Shown here piece after piece: positions 1-8,081 of a DNA stretch of 64,000 bases. Position 1 is the stretch's first letter. Each line of letters begins with the position of its first letter. The position numbers and the translations under genes were made by a program. This stretch comes from Rhizobium croatiense (GTDB taxonomy: Bacteria; Pseudomonadota; Alphaproteobacteria; Rhizobiales; Rhizobiaceae), in NCBI RefSeq assembly GCF_019793465.1, contig NZ_JAILYJ010000016.1, positions 114,399 to 178,398 of the forward strand, in the 5' to 3' direction. The notes beneath the pieces were generated by a model. It had not been told where the DNA came from, searched no databases, and was given only the letters and a program-made list of their open reading frames with translations.

Positions 1-1
1 G

Positions 2-673
2 ATCGCCATGGCGCTGGCCTCGCTCTGGGTGCGCCTCCCGCAGGAGCGTCTGGTCGGTCTCGGTTATGCCGTGCCCTTCCTCGATCGGTTCCAGGCCGAT
101 ACCGAGCGCACCTTTGCTTTCATGCCGGCCGGGCAGGGCGCGGTGAACTGGCCGATGGGCTCGCTGTCGTCGACGACGCTGATTTTCGATGAGGAACTGC
201 CGCTGCCGGATTCCTCGATCGACCGGGTGTTGATGGTGCACTCGCTGGAATTTGCCGAAAGCCCGCGCGAGACGCTGAAGGAACTCTGGCGGGTGCTGGC
301 ACCGGGCGGACGGCTTGTCATCGTCGTGCCGAACCGGCGCGGCGTGTGGGCTCGCATGGAGCATACGCCCTTCGGTTCGGGCCGGCCCTATTCGCGCGGT
401 CAGCTGACACATCTGCTGCGCGAGACGAATTTCACGCCCGGCGCGACAGCCGAAGCGCTGTTCTTTCCGCCCTCGAAACTCAGGACCATCCTGCGGCTTC
501 GCCGCGCCTTCGAGCGGATCGGCCGGACGCTGTGGCCGGCCTTTTCGGGCGTCATCATCGTCGAGGCGCAGAAGCGGCTCTATCAGGGACTGCCGGTGGC
601 GGCACGCGCCTCCCGCCGCGTCTTCGTGCCGGTGCTCGCACCGCACGGCGTGCCGACGACGCGCAACCGGTGA
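2..673 (+). CDS. Class I SAM-dependent methyltransferase, 5'-truncated by window edge
   Basis: The frame is open to the window edge, so the start and probably the glycine-rich SAM motif I lie upstream; the first visible ATG is at position 8. What remains looks like the second half of a Methyltransf_11-type fold: the post-motif stretch LPLPDSSIDRVLMVHSLEF, then LKELWRVLAPGGRLVIVVPN, the usual loop-strand before the substrate-binding part. The C-terminal 80 residues are basic and lack recognisable motifs. The substrate cannot be told. It precedes hisC by 80 bp on the same strand. Class is fairly secure; specific function unknown. Confidence 0.75.
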   Translation: MAMALASLWVRLPQERLVGLGYAVPFLDRFQADTERTFAFMPAGQGAVNWPMGSLSSTTLIFDEELPLPDSSIDRVLMVHSLEFAESPRETLKELWRVLAPGGRLVIVVPNRRGVWARMEHTPFGSGRPYSRGQLTHLLRETNFTPGATAEALFFPPSKLRTILRLRRAFERIGRTLWPAFSGVIIVEAQKRLYQGLPVAARASRRVFVPVLAPHGVPTTRNR

Positions 674-753
674 CCCCGTTCCCGGCTCTCGACAAGAACC
701 GCATTCCGCTTTAATGCCACTGGGTCATTTTCCGGAAAATCCAAGGTCGACCC

Positions 754-1863
754 ATGAGCGTTGAGATCAGCAAGCCCGTTCCGCGTCCCGGTATTCTCGA
801 TATCGCATCCTATGTGCCGGGCAAGGAACATGCGCCGGGTGTTGCGCGCGTCTACAAGCTCTCTTCCAATGAAACGCCGCTCGGCGCCAGCCCGAAAGCG
901 ATCGAGGCGGTCAAGGCCGCTGCCGACAATCTGGGACGTTATCCCGACGGGCAGGCGATCGAACTGCGCGAGGCGATCGCCGCCGTGCACGGCCTCAATC
1001 CGGCAAACATCCTCTGCGGCAACGGTTCGGACGAACTGCTCGGCCTGCTCTGCCATGTCTATCTCGGCGCCGGCGACGAGGGCATCATCACCGAGCACGG
1101 CTTCCTGGTCTACAAGATCCAGATCATGGGCACGGGTGCCACGCCCGTCGTCGTGAAGGAAAAGGACTTTACCGTCGATGTCGACGCGATCCTTGCCGCG
1201 GTGACGGAAAGGACGATGATCGTCTTCATCGCCAATCCCGGCAATCCCACGGGCACCTATGTTCCGGTCAGCGAAATCCGCCGCCTGCAGGCCGGCCTGC
1301 CGAAACACGTCGTCCTCGTGCTCGATGCGGCCTACGCCGAATATGTGCGCCGCAACGATTACGAAGCCGGCATCGAAGTCGTGTCTTCCAATTCCAACGT
1401 GGTGATGACCCGCACCTTTTCGAAGGCCTACGGTCTGGCGGCGCTGCGCGTCGGCTGGATGTATGCGCCCGCCGAGATCGTCGACGCGGTGAACCGCGTC
1501 CGTGCGCCGTTCAACCTGAATGCGGCGGCGATCGCTGCCGGTGCCGCGGCCATCCGCGACCAGGCCTTCGTCCAGCAGGCCGTCTCCTACAACCAGATGT
1601 GGGTGGAAACGCTGACGGAGGCGCTGGAAGCGATCGGTCTGAAAGTCACGCCGTCGGTCGCCAATTTCGTCCTCATCCATTTCCCCGAGATTGATGGCAA
1701 GCGCGCCGCCGATGCCGACGACCTGCTGACGAGCCGCGGTTACATCCTGCGCGCCGTGCGCAGCTACGGCTTTTCCAATGCGCTGCGCATGAGCATCGGT
1801 CCTGAAGAGGCCAATCGCGGCGTCATTGCAGCACTCCGCGAATTCATGGGACGTCAGGCATGA
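754..1863 (+). CDS. hisC: Histidinol-phosphate aminotransferase
   Basis: A 369-residue class I/II PLP aminotransferase that converts imidazole-acetol phosphate and glutamate to histidinol phosphate in histidine synthesis; such enzymes often also transaminate aromatic keto acids. Visible are the N-terminal YKLSSNETPLGASPKA, the PLP lysine in TRTFSKAYGLAALRVGW (about K224), NPGNPTG and the C-terminal RSYGFSNALRMSIG phosphate-binding region. Its last bases overlap the start of tyrC (ATGA), so the pair is translationally coupled. Rhizobia usually carry several hisC paralogues, and the tyrC coupling suggests this one may work in tyrosine/phenylalanine synthesis. That last point is inference. Confidence 0.9.
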   Translation: MSVEISKPVPRPGILDIASYVPGKEHAPGVARVYKLSSNETPLGASPKAIEAVKAAADNLGRYPDGQAIELREAIAAVHGLNPANILCGNGSDELLGLLCHVYLGAGDEGIITEHGFLVYKIQIMGTGATPVVVKEKDFTVDVDAILAAVTERTMIVFIANPGNPTGTYVPVSEIRRLQAGLPKHVVLVLDAAYAEYVRRNDYEAGIEVVSSNSNVVMTRTFSKAYGLAALRVGWMYAPAEIVDAVNRVRAPFNLNAAAIAAGAAAIRDQAFVQQAVSYNQMWVETLTEALEAIGLKVTPSVANFVLIHFPEIDGKRAADADDLLTSRGYILRAVRSYGFSNALRMSIGPEEANRGVIAALREFMGRQA

Positions 1864-2786
1864 ACGTGCTGTTTGACCGAATCGCGCTGATCGGCATCGG
1901 CCTGATCGGATCTTCGCTCGCCCACGACATTCGCCGGCTCGGGCTGACGAAGGAGATCGTCGTCGCCACACGCAGCGCCGATACGCTGAAGCGTGCGGAG
2001 GAGCTTGGCCTCGGCGATCGCTATACGACCTCTTCGGCAGAGGCCGTCAAGCATGCCGACCTGATCATCGTTTCGGTGCCGGTCGGCGCTTCGGAAAGCG
2101 TGGCGAAGGAAATCGCCGGCAACCTCCAGCCCGGCGCAATCGTCACCGATGTCGGCTCGACCAAGGCGTCCGTCATCGCGCAGATGCAGCCGCATATGCC
2201 TGAGAATGTGCATTTCATCCCCGGCCATCCGCTGGCCGGCACGGAAAAATCCGGTCCCGACGCCGGCTTCCCCGGCCTTTTCGAAGGCCGCTGGTGCATC
2301 TTCACACCGGTCGCGGGCACCGACGAGAAGGCGCTGAAGCGGTTGCGCGGCTTTTGGGAGGCGCTCGGCTCGAAGGTCGACGAGATGGATGCGGAACACC
2401 ACGACAAGGTGCTCGCGATCGTTTCGCACCTGCCGCATATCATCGCCTACAACATCGTCGGCACCGCCGACGATCTGGAGACGGTGACGGAATCGGAAGT
2501 CATCAAATATTCGGCCTCCGGCTTTCGCGATTTTACCCGTCTCGCCGCCTCCGACCCGACCATGTGGCGCGACGTCTGCCTGCACAATCGCGATGCGATC
2601 CTCGAAATGCTGGCGCGCTTCTCGGAGGATCTCGCCTATCTGCAGCGGGCGATCCGCTGGGGTGAGGGCGATAAGATTTTCGAACTTTTCACCCGCACGC
2701 GCGCCATCCGCCGCTCGATCGTCCAGGCCGGTCAGGACGTCGACGCACCCGATTTCGGCCGCCCCCACGCCCTGGACAAGAAATAG
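1860..2786 (+). CDS. tyrC: Prephenate/arogenate (cyclohexadienyl) dehydrogenase
   Basis: A 308-residue NAD(P)-dependent dehydrogenase for the tyrosine branch. A Rossmann fold opens the protein (IALIGIGLIGSSLAHDIR, GxGxxG). It continues with IVSVPVGA, VTDVGSTKASV and GHPLAGTEKSGPDAG, the substrate-binding histidine region of TyrA-type enzymes, then HHDKVLAIVSHLPHIIAYN with the conserved histidines of the helical domain. There is no chorismate mutase or ACT domain, so it is the monofunctional form. It overlaps hisC by 4 bp. Whether prephenate or arogenate is preferred cannot be read from sequence. Confidence 0.9.
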   Translation: MNVLFDRIALIGIGLIGSSLAHDIRRLGLTKEIVVATRSADTLKRAEELGLGDRYTTSSAEAVKHADLIIVSVPVGASESVAKEIAGNLQPGAIVTDVGSTKASVIAQMQPHMPENVHFIPGHPLAGTEKSGPDAGFPGLFEGRWCIFTPVAGTDEKALKRLRGFWEALGSKVDEMDAEHHDKVLAIVSHLPHIIAYNIVGTADDLETVTESEVIKYSASGFRDFTRLAASDPTMWRDVCLHNRDAILEMLARFSEDLAYLQRAIRWGEGDKIFELFTRTRAIRRSIVQAGQDVDAPDFGRPHALDKK

Positions 2787-2793
2787 CCGCGCG

Positions 2794-3324
2794 ATGGTGA
2801 AGGTGGCGAGCGCAAGCCAGGCGGATATCGATTGGCTGGTGCGCGAAGATGCCAGCGCCGGTAGGGCATGGGTATCGCGGTGCGTGGCGCTCGGCGAATA
2901 TCTCGTCGCCCGGGAGGACAGCGAGATCGTCGGCTTCCTGCGCTTCTCGCGCTTCTGGGGCAAAGTTCCCTATATGGAAATGATCCGCGTCCTGCCTGAT
3001 CACCGCCGGTCGGGCATCGGGACGGCGCTGTTTCTCGCCTGGGAAAAGGCGATGTGTGCCGAGGGCGCTAGAACAGGATGTTTTAGGCCGGGTCGGCCTA
3101 AAATCTGAATCCTGTTCTAAATTAAAGAGTTAGAGCATGATGTCGCCCGAAAACCGCTCACACTTTTCGGCATCATGCTCTAGCTGCTGATGACCTCGAG
3201 CGAATGCGACGAGAGCCGGCCGCAGGACTGGCATCGCCGCAACGGATTTATCGAAACCGGCGCAATCGAGCTGCCCGGTCTGCAATCGGTGCCTGAGGTT
3301 TTTTTCATCAAGCGCACAGCCTAA
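2794..3324 (+). pseudogene. GNAT-family N-acetyltransferase interrupted by a palindromic repeat
   Basis: From the ATG at 2794 the frame reads a GNAT N-terminus and the acetyl-CoA loop (MIRVLPDHRRSGIGTALF), then runs into the repeat and stops at 3108. Beyond the repeat, from 3184, a frame without start codon gives LLMTSSECDESRPQDWHRRN and GFIETGAIELPG, ending VFFIKRTA at a TAA (3322-3324); this is a typical GNAT C-terminal half. The two halves together make about 138 residues, normal for a GNAT. It starts 7 bp after tyrC stops, so it was probably the third gene of that operon. A 104-residue N-terminal fragment could still be made but would lack the last strands of the fold. Confidence 0.85.
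3069..3182. repeat. RIME-like two-hairpin repeat, copy A (inside GNAT gene)
   Basis: Begins TAGAACAGGAT and ends CATGCTCTA. Hairpin 1 pairs AGAACAGGAT with ATCCTGTTCT, with an inner TTTTAGGCC/GGCCTAAAA stem. An AT-rich spacer (AAATTAAAGAGT) follows. Hairpin 2 pairs AGAGCATGATG with CATCATGCTCT and CCGAAAA with TTTTCGG. A near-identical copy lies at 5891-6005. The architecture of two large palindromes in a little over 100 bp matches what is known of RIME elements in rhizobia; assignment to a named subtype is by structure only. Confidence 0.85.
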
Positions 3325-3334
3325 AACGGGCTGG

Positions 3335-4363
3335 TCAGATCGGCGGTATCCGGCCGAGCGGGATGAAGCCGCTGACGGTGGCGTTGCCATGATCGACAAC
3401 GAGATCGACCGACACCTTATCCTTGCCGCCGGCAAGCGATTTCAAGAGCTTGGTCGCCGAGTTGACGGTCGATGCGATGTCCGGGAAGGTCTGCTTCAGG
3501 CTGTCGCCCCATGGTCCGAGCCGTTCGATCTCCAACTTGAATTTTCCCGAAAGGAAACCCTGTTCGTCGAAGGAGAAGGGACCGGTCAGCGTCATGACCT
3601 TGCCGTCGCCGATGTCGGCAACGATGCGGCGCAGCTCGCCGGCTGCGCCATTGAGGCCATTCGGGTCGCTGCCGTCGATCAGGCCGGCCTTGCCGGCAAC
3701 GGTCAGATCGATGCTGGCGGAGAGTTTCGGGAAGACCTGGGGCCAGTCGGTGATAGCCGTATTCGCATCCTGCACGGAGATCGCGCCGTCGAGATCGGCG
3801 CCGTTCTGGCGCAGATGAATTTCCGTGCGGGCGGCATCGAAGCTCACCGTCTGGCCGGTGAAGGAAGAGACCGCCGTCGCCTTCAGCCCCTCGATGAGGG
3901 TCGAGCTGTGGTCGATGCCCTTCAGTCTGGTCGCCAGGCTCGACTGCAGGTTCGCCCACTGGGCCGAGATCGAAAGGCCATTGCTGGTGCGGATCTCGGC
4001 CGGCGAATCGAGTTCCCAGACGATATGGCCGGGCGCATAGACCTGGGCTGCCGAGCGCAGGGCGCCGAAGGTGGCGGAGACGCCGTTGACGCTGTCGTCG
4101 ACATCGACCTTGGAGCAGAACAGGCCGATGCGGAAGGGATAACCGCGGAATTCGATATCGGAGCATTCGCCGCTGACGCCCGCCTGATCGCGCGGCGCGA
4201 TCGCTTTCAGCACCGTGGTCTTCAACGCCGATGCCGCATAGAACCAGCCGCCGGTATAAAGCGCGATCACCAGGAGAACGCCTCCGCCCAGCAACCAGAA
4301 TTTCTTGCCGCTGCTGGATTGACCGCAGCCGGATCGGCTTGACGCTGCCATGATGTTCTCCAA
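3335..4363 (-). CDS. DUF2125 domain membrane-anchored protein
   Basis: A 342-residue protein with one N-terminal hydrophobic segment (FWLLGGGVLLVIALYTGGWF, about residues 22-41) and a long extracytoplasmic part containing the features of DUF2125: AIAPRDQAGVSGECSDIEFR, then GYPFRIGLFC near residue 75, and a C-terminal VSGFIPLGRIPP. Function is unknown in the family; it is common in Rhizobiales. A second ATG at 4351 may be the true start, removing only MENI. It is convergent with the broken GNAT gene and divergent from the cyclotransferase gene, with 37 bp between likely starts. Confidence 0.8.
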   Translation of the reverse strand: MENIMAASSRSGCGQSSSGKKFWLLGGGVLLVIALYTGGWFYAASALKTTVLKAIAPRDQAGVSGECSDIEFRGYPFRIGLFCSKVDVDDSVNGVSATFGALRSAAQVYAPGHIVWELDSPAEIRTSNGLSISAQWANLQSSLATRLKGIDHSSTLIEGLKATAVSSFTGQTVSFDAARTEIHLRQNGADLDGAISVQDANTAITDWPQVFPKLSASIDLTVAGKAGLIDGSDPNGLNGAAGELRRIVADIGDGKVMTLTGPFSFDEQGFLSGKFKLEIERLGPWGDSLKQTFPDIASTVNSATKLLKSLAGGKDKVSVDLVVDHGNATVSGFIPLGRIPPI

Positions 4364-4400
4364 TGGTGAATCGCAAAGTGATTCCGGTCTGGCGTGCGAT

Positions 4401-4943
4401 ATGGACGAATTTTGGGTGTTTGGCTACGGCTCGCTGATGTGGAATCCAGGCTTCGAGTTCCTGGAACGGGCAGAAGCCCTAGTGCATGGTTATAGGCGTT
4501 CGCTCTGTGTCCGTTCCTTCGTTCATCGCGGCACACGCGACAATCCGGGCCTTGTCCTCGGCCTCGACAGGGGCGGCGCCTGCCGCGGCATGGCCTTCCG
4601 TATTTCGCCGGACAGATGGGATGAGGTGATCGAATATCTCCGCGCCCGCGAACTTGTCACCAATGTCTATCTGGAACGCCGGGTCCGGCTGCAGTTTGCC
4701 GGCGGTCGCCGGATGGAGGCGGTGACCTACGTCGCCGATCGCGACCACGAGCAATATGCCGGTGCGCTCGACGCGCTCGCGGCGGCACGGGTGGTGAACG
4801 AGGCCAGCGGCCAGTCCGGTCCGAACGATGCCTATGTCTTCAACACGCTTGCGCATCTGAGGCAGATGGGCATTCGCGATCAGTGGCTGGAGCAGGTCGT
4901 CAACGAGGTGGAACGGCTGCGGGCTGCCTGCATGATTCGTTAA
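4401..4943 (+). CDS. ChaC-like gamma-glutamylcyclotransferase
   Basis: A protein of 180 residues from the internal ATG at 4401, chosen because MDEFWVFGYGSLMW is the conserved ChaC N-terminus and because the upstream ATG at 4350 would overlap the divergent gene. YGSLMW is the substrate-binding loop of the gamma-glutamylcyclotransferase fold, and the acidic residue in LRARELVTNVY is in the place of the catalytic glutamate. The family splits gamma-glutamyl peptides such as glutathione to 5-oxoproline plus the rest, in the cytoplasm. Activity on glutathione is known for ChaC homologues and inferred here. Confidence 0.85.
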   Translation: MDEFWVFGYGSLMWNPGFEFLERAEALVHGYRRSLCVRSFVHRGTRDNPGLVLGLDRGGACRGMAFRISPDRWDEVIEYLRARELVTNVYLERRVRLQFAGGRRMEAVTYVADRDHEQYAGALDALAAARVVNEASGQSGPNDAYVFNTLAHLRQMGIRDQWLEQVVNEVERLRAACMIR

Positions 4944-5017
4944 ATCGGTATCGATTTAAGGATAAAATTATGCAGCAACTCGAAGTGTTACAGCGTCCTT
5001 TACGCGTCTGAAAGACT

Positions 5018-5839
5018 TCAGGCCGTCGCAGCCTTCACTTTGCGCAGCTCGGTCAGCCTGGCGATCGCTGTCGGCGGCAGCGGCAGATGCGGATTGCGTT
5101 CGATGGTGTCGAGCAAGAGCTCGTCGCTTGCCCGTTCCGTCACCTCGATCAGGTGGGCGAAGAAGGCGTCGGGATCCATTCCCGGCATGATCGGCGGCAG
5201 GATCCGTACCTTGAAATGGCCGGGATAACGGCGGATGCTCCGCCGCGGCCAGAAGAGGCCGGGATGCATCGCGACCGGCACGACGGGAATGCCAAGGTCG
5301 CGGTACATGCGGGCGATGCCGTATTTATAGACCGGCTCCGCGCCCGGCGGACGGCGGGTGCCCTCGGGATAGATGATGAGCTGGCGGCCGGTCGAAAGCT
5401 CTTCCCTCGTGCGTTTCAGCACGTCCACCATCACCTTGCCGCGGGCACCGCGATCGACCGGGATCATGCGCTGCTTCTTGGCATACCAGCCGAAGAGCGG
5501 AATCCACATCAACTCGCGCTTCAGGATGTAGACCGGGTCCTTGAGCCTGGGCAGAAGCGCGTAAGTATCCCAGAAGGACTGATGTTTCGGCGCCAGGATG
5601 TAGCTGCCGTCAGGCAGGTTCTCCAGGCCTTCGATCTCAAAGGTCGTGCCGACGATCACGCGCATCAGCCAATGATTGGAGCGCGCCCAGTTCTTCGGGA
5701 TTTCATAGGCGGTAAGCCGCGGCACCACGAAATAATAGGGCGAGAGCACGATCATCCGGATGATGAGGTTGGCATAGAAGATCGTGTTGAAGAGGACGGA
5801 ACGCAGGGCGATCATGAAATTTTCCCGAGGCATGCTCAC
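5018..5839 (-). CDS. plsC: 1-acyl-sn-glycerol-3-phosphate acyltransferase (PlsC family)
   Basis: The protein has 273 residues, or 265 if translation starts at the second methionine (5815, MIALRSVLF). It carries the acyltransferase block I motif HQSFWD (HX4D), the FGWYAKKQRMIPVDRG block II and the block III EGTRRPPG, plus block IV GIPVVPVAMHPG. N-terminal hydrophobic stretches fit an inner-membrane enzyme that makes phosphatidic acid from lysophosphatidate. In related genomes it follows ftsE-ftsX-ydcF; here that spacing is enlarged by two repeats. It may equally act on ornithine-lipid or other acyl acceptors. Confidence 0.85.
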   Translation of the reverse strand: MSMPRENFMIALRSVLFNTIFYANLIIRMIVLSPYYFVVPRLTAYEIPKNWARSNHWLMRVIVGTTFEIEGLENLPDGSYILAPKHQSFWDTYALLPRLKDPVYILKRELMWIPLFGWYAKKQRMIPVDRGARGKVMVDVLKRTREELSTGRQLIIYPEGTRRPPGAEPVYKYGIARMYRDLGIPVVPVAMHPGLFWPRRSIRRYPGHFKVRILPPIMPGMDPDAFFAHLIEVTERASDELLLDTIERNPHLPLPPTAIARLTELRKVKAATA

Positions 5840-5890
5840 GCGACCGGCCTACACGATATTGCCCGTCATAAAAAGCATTTGCTGATGCCC

Positions 5891-6005
5891 CAGAACAGGA
5901 TTCGGATTTCAGGCCGGGCCTGAAATCTGAATCCTGTTCTAAATTAAAAGAGTTTGAGCATGATGTCGTCCGAAAACCGCTCACACTTTTCGGCATCATG
6001 CTCTG
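5891..6005. repeat. RIME-like two-hairpin repeat, copy B
   Basis: Same structure as the copy inside the GNAT gene: CAGAACAGGATTC at the left, matching GAATCCTGTTCT, a spacer AAATTAAAAGAGTT, then GAGCATGATG paired with CATCATGCTC. The ends read CAGA...TCTG rather than TAGA...TCTA. It is only 8 bp from the left end of the larger repeat that follows, so two unrelated elements are stacked between ydcF and plsC. Confidence 0.85.
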
Positions 6006-6013
6006 GCAAAACC

Positions 6014-6286
6014 TAGAGCCTTTCCTGGTTAGATTGAAGCATTCTGCCGGAGCAGGTTTTCGTCAGGGCAGAGGCGATTGGCGATGGGCATACCCCAAGG
6101 TACGTCCGAGCCGATCGCCTCTGATCCTGGCGGAAACATGCCCGGCCCTTCGGGTTGGCTGAAACGGGTCGGCTGATCGACCGGCCGGCTTGGCCGTAGA
6201 GCTGGGCTACGACGCGCGCCGGCCGGTCGATCATCCGACTCCGTTTGAGCCAACAGAATGATTCAATCTAACCAGGAAAGGCTCTA
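6014..6286. repeat. Large nested-palindrome repeat (MITE-like), copy 1, 273 bp
   Basis: Terminal inverted repeats of 33 bp (6014-6046 and 6254-6286) differ at one base and begin TAGAGCCTTTCC. Inside are a stem pairing 6064-6082 with 6110-6129 (core AGAGGCGAT/ATCGCCTCT) and a very long stem pairing 6154-6189 with 6218-6254, which includes a perfect 15-bp GATCGACCGGCCGGC arm. Both ends carry TA, which fits TA target duplication of the mariner/IS630 type, though no transposase is present. The last three bases (CTA) are the stop codon of ydcF on the other strand. Copy 2 is at 10283-10638. Confidence 0.85.
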
Positions 6287-7000
6287 TTCTGCGGCGGACA
6301 CGCTGGCCGAGCGCAATCCGGTGTGGCGGCCGAAGCCGGTGATGTTGCGGGCGCCGGCCAGCAGCACCTTCAGATATTCGGCCAGCATGACGCGCATCGC
6401 GTTCGGATCGGTAAACCAGTTGCGGGTCTTCAGATCCGAGTTGACGACGGGATAGGGGATGAACTCGATGTCGGGATCGACATAGGAGAGTTCGGCGAGG
6501 GTGCGCGGCATATGGTAATTGTTGGTGACGACGAGCACGCTTCTGTATCCCTTGGCATGGATCCAGTTGGAGGTTTCCTCGGCATTGCCGATCGTGTCTA
6601 TCGCGTCATGGCCGATATCGACGCAGCAGGAGAAGAGATCGGCCGAGCCCTGCGTCATCTTGCGGATCTGGGCCGGCGTCGTCGTCGGGTGGACGCCGGA
6701 GATCAGGAGCCGCTTGCCGGCACCCTTCTGCAGCAGTTCCACGGCCTGGTCGATGCGCTGGTAGCCCCCTGTCAGCACGACGATCGCATCCGCCTTCGGC
6801 TCGACCGGGGGCTTAAGCGTCGTCACGGAATCGGCAAAGCGCAGGAAGCCGCCGAACACCAGGGCGATCGCCAGAACGCAACCAAAGCCGGCCCAGCGCA
6901 ACAGGCGGCGGATCGGCCCGCGTCGCGGCGGCAGGCCCGCCGGGCGATCAAGCTCCGGATCCTGCCGAATCGGGTTGCGTGTCGTATGGCCCATGGTCAT
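6284..7000 (-). CDS. YdcF/DUF218 family membrane protein
   Basis: A protein of 238 residues with one membrane segment near residues 35-53 (LRWAGFGCVLAIALVFGGF) followed by a DUF218 domain: ADAIVVLTGGYQRIDQAVELL, KRLLISGVHP, NAEETSNWI and VVTNNYHMPRTLAEL. DUF218 proteins are linked to envelope biogenesis (SanA/YdcF/ElyC types), with unknown reaction. It lies 67 bp behind ftsX on the same strand and is probably cotranscribed. The stop codon is formed by the end of the adjacent repeat, so the last residues (SVSAAE) may differ from homologues. Confidence 0.85.
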   Translation of the reverse strand: MTMGHTTRNPIRQDPELDRPAGLPPRRGPIRRLLRWAGFGCVLAIALVFGGFLRFADSVTTLKPPVEPKADAIVVLTGGYQRIDQAVELLQKGAGKRLLISGVHPTTTPAQIRKMTQGSADLFSCCVDIGHDAIDTIGNAEETSNWIHAKGYRSVLVVTNNYHMPRTLAELSYVDPDIEFIPYPVVNSDLKTRNWFTDPNAMRVMLAEYLKVLLAGARNITGFGRHTGLRSASVSAAE

Positions 7001-7067
7001 GAATCGTGATTATACGCTGATTACGGCGTGGAACAGACGCTACAATGACAAAACGACATGGTCACGA

Positions 7068-8081
7068 TCAACTTGCGATGCCGTCGGTGCGCGTCGGGTC
7101 CGAGCGCAATGTATCGATTTCATAGATCGTCCGCATGACGGTCAGCCGCGCCGTGACGGTCGTCAGCAGCGCGATAACGATCATGGTCGCGAAGATGCCG
7201 GCATACCCGAGTACGCCGACCGAAAAAGTGCCGAACAGCGCGGTTGCCTGATCCGTTTCCGGCGTCGCCAGGGTGCGGCTTTGCCAGAAGCCGGCGGTGG
7301 CGAAGAAAAGAGCGGCAAGCGCGCTGCCTATCGCCGAGCCCTTGAGGCTGATCTTGAGGAAATGCTTCTGGAATTCGGTGGCGACAAAGGAGCTTTCGGC
7401 GCCGACGAAATGCAGCACTTCGACGATGTGGCGATTGCCCGACAGCGCGCCGCGCGTGGCAAAGACGACGGTGAGCACCATGGCCGAGAAGACGAGGAGC
7501 AGGACGCCGGTGCCGATCAGCACCGTCGTATGCGCCATGGACACCAGCCGGTCGACCCAGGTGCGGTGATCGTCGAGGCTGGCCTGCGGGATGCTGTCCT
7601 TCAGGAGCCCGCGCATCGCCTCGAAATCCGGCGGGTTGCTCTCGTCGATGGTGATGACGACGAGGCGGGGAACGGGCAGGTCCTTGAGGTCGAGACCGGG
7701 GCCGAGCCAGGGTTCGAGCAGACGGGCGGTGGCCGCCTCGTCGACGATCTGGCCGCTTTTGGTGCCGACGAAGGTCAGCGCCAGGTCGCGCGCCTGCGTC
7801 AGCGCCTTTTCCATGTCGAGATTATCGTCCGGCTTGATCTGGATGGTGATCTCGCGGGAGATCTGACTCTCCCAGCTCGCCGCCGTCGAGCGCACCATGC
7901 TGACGCCTCCGAGCGTCAGGCAGGCGAGAAAGGCCATGATCGATATCACCACCATCAGGGCATTGCCCTGGATGTTGGAGGGCGGCAGGATCGGCGCGGT
8001 CGGGCGCACGCGCATTTCCGGCCGCTTCTGCTGGGCCTGGGCAGGCGCCTTGTCTCGGTTTTTGGACGGGGGCTCAGTCAT
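7068..8081 (-). CDS. ftsX: Cell division protein FtsX
   Basis: A protein of 337 residues, the permease-like partner of FtsE. A proline-rich cytoplasmic N-terminus leads into a first membrane helix (NALMVVISIMAFLACLTLGG, about 59-78), then a periplasmic domain and three more hydrophobic helices in the FtsX C-terminal domain. The sequence DRLVSMAHTTVLIGTGVLLL is typical for the family. FtsEX regulates peptidoglycan hydrolases at the divisome from the inner membrane. Its start overlaps the ftsE end by 8 bp, so the two are coupled. The M23 endopeptidase at the far end of the window is a class of enzyme controlled by FtsEX elsewhere, but no link is shown here. Confidence 0.9.
   Translation of the reverse strand: MTEPPSKNRDKAPAQAQQKRPEMRVRPTAPILPPSNIQGNALMVVISIMAFLACLTLGGVSMVRSTAASWESQISREITIQIKPDDNLDMEKALTQARDLALTFVGTKSGQIVDEAATARLLEPWLGPGLDLKDLPVPRLVVITIDESNPPDFEAMRGLLKDSIPQASLDDHRTWVDRLVSMAHTTVLIGTGVLLLVFSAMVLTVVFATRGALSGNRHIVEVLHFVGAESSFVATEFQKHFLKISLKGSAIGSALAALFFATAGFWQSRTLATPETDQATALFGTFSVGVLGYAGIFATMIVIALLTTVTARLTVMRTIYEIDTLRSDPTRTDGIAS

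Noticed and set aside
583..1971. Minus-strand open frame opposite hisC
   Set aside because: Antisense shadow of a complete hisC.
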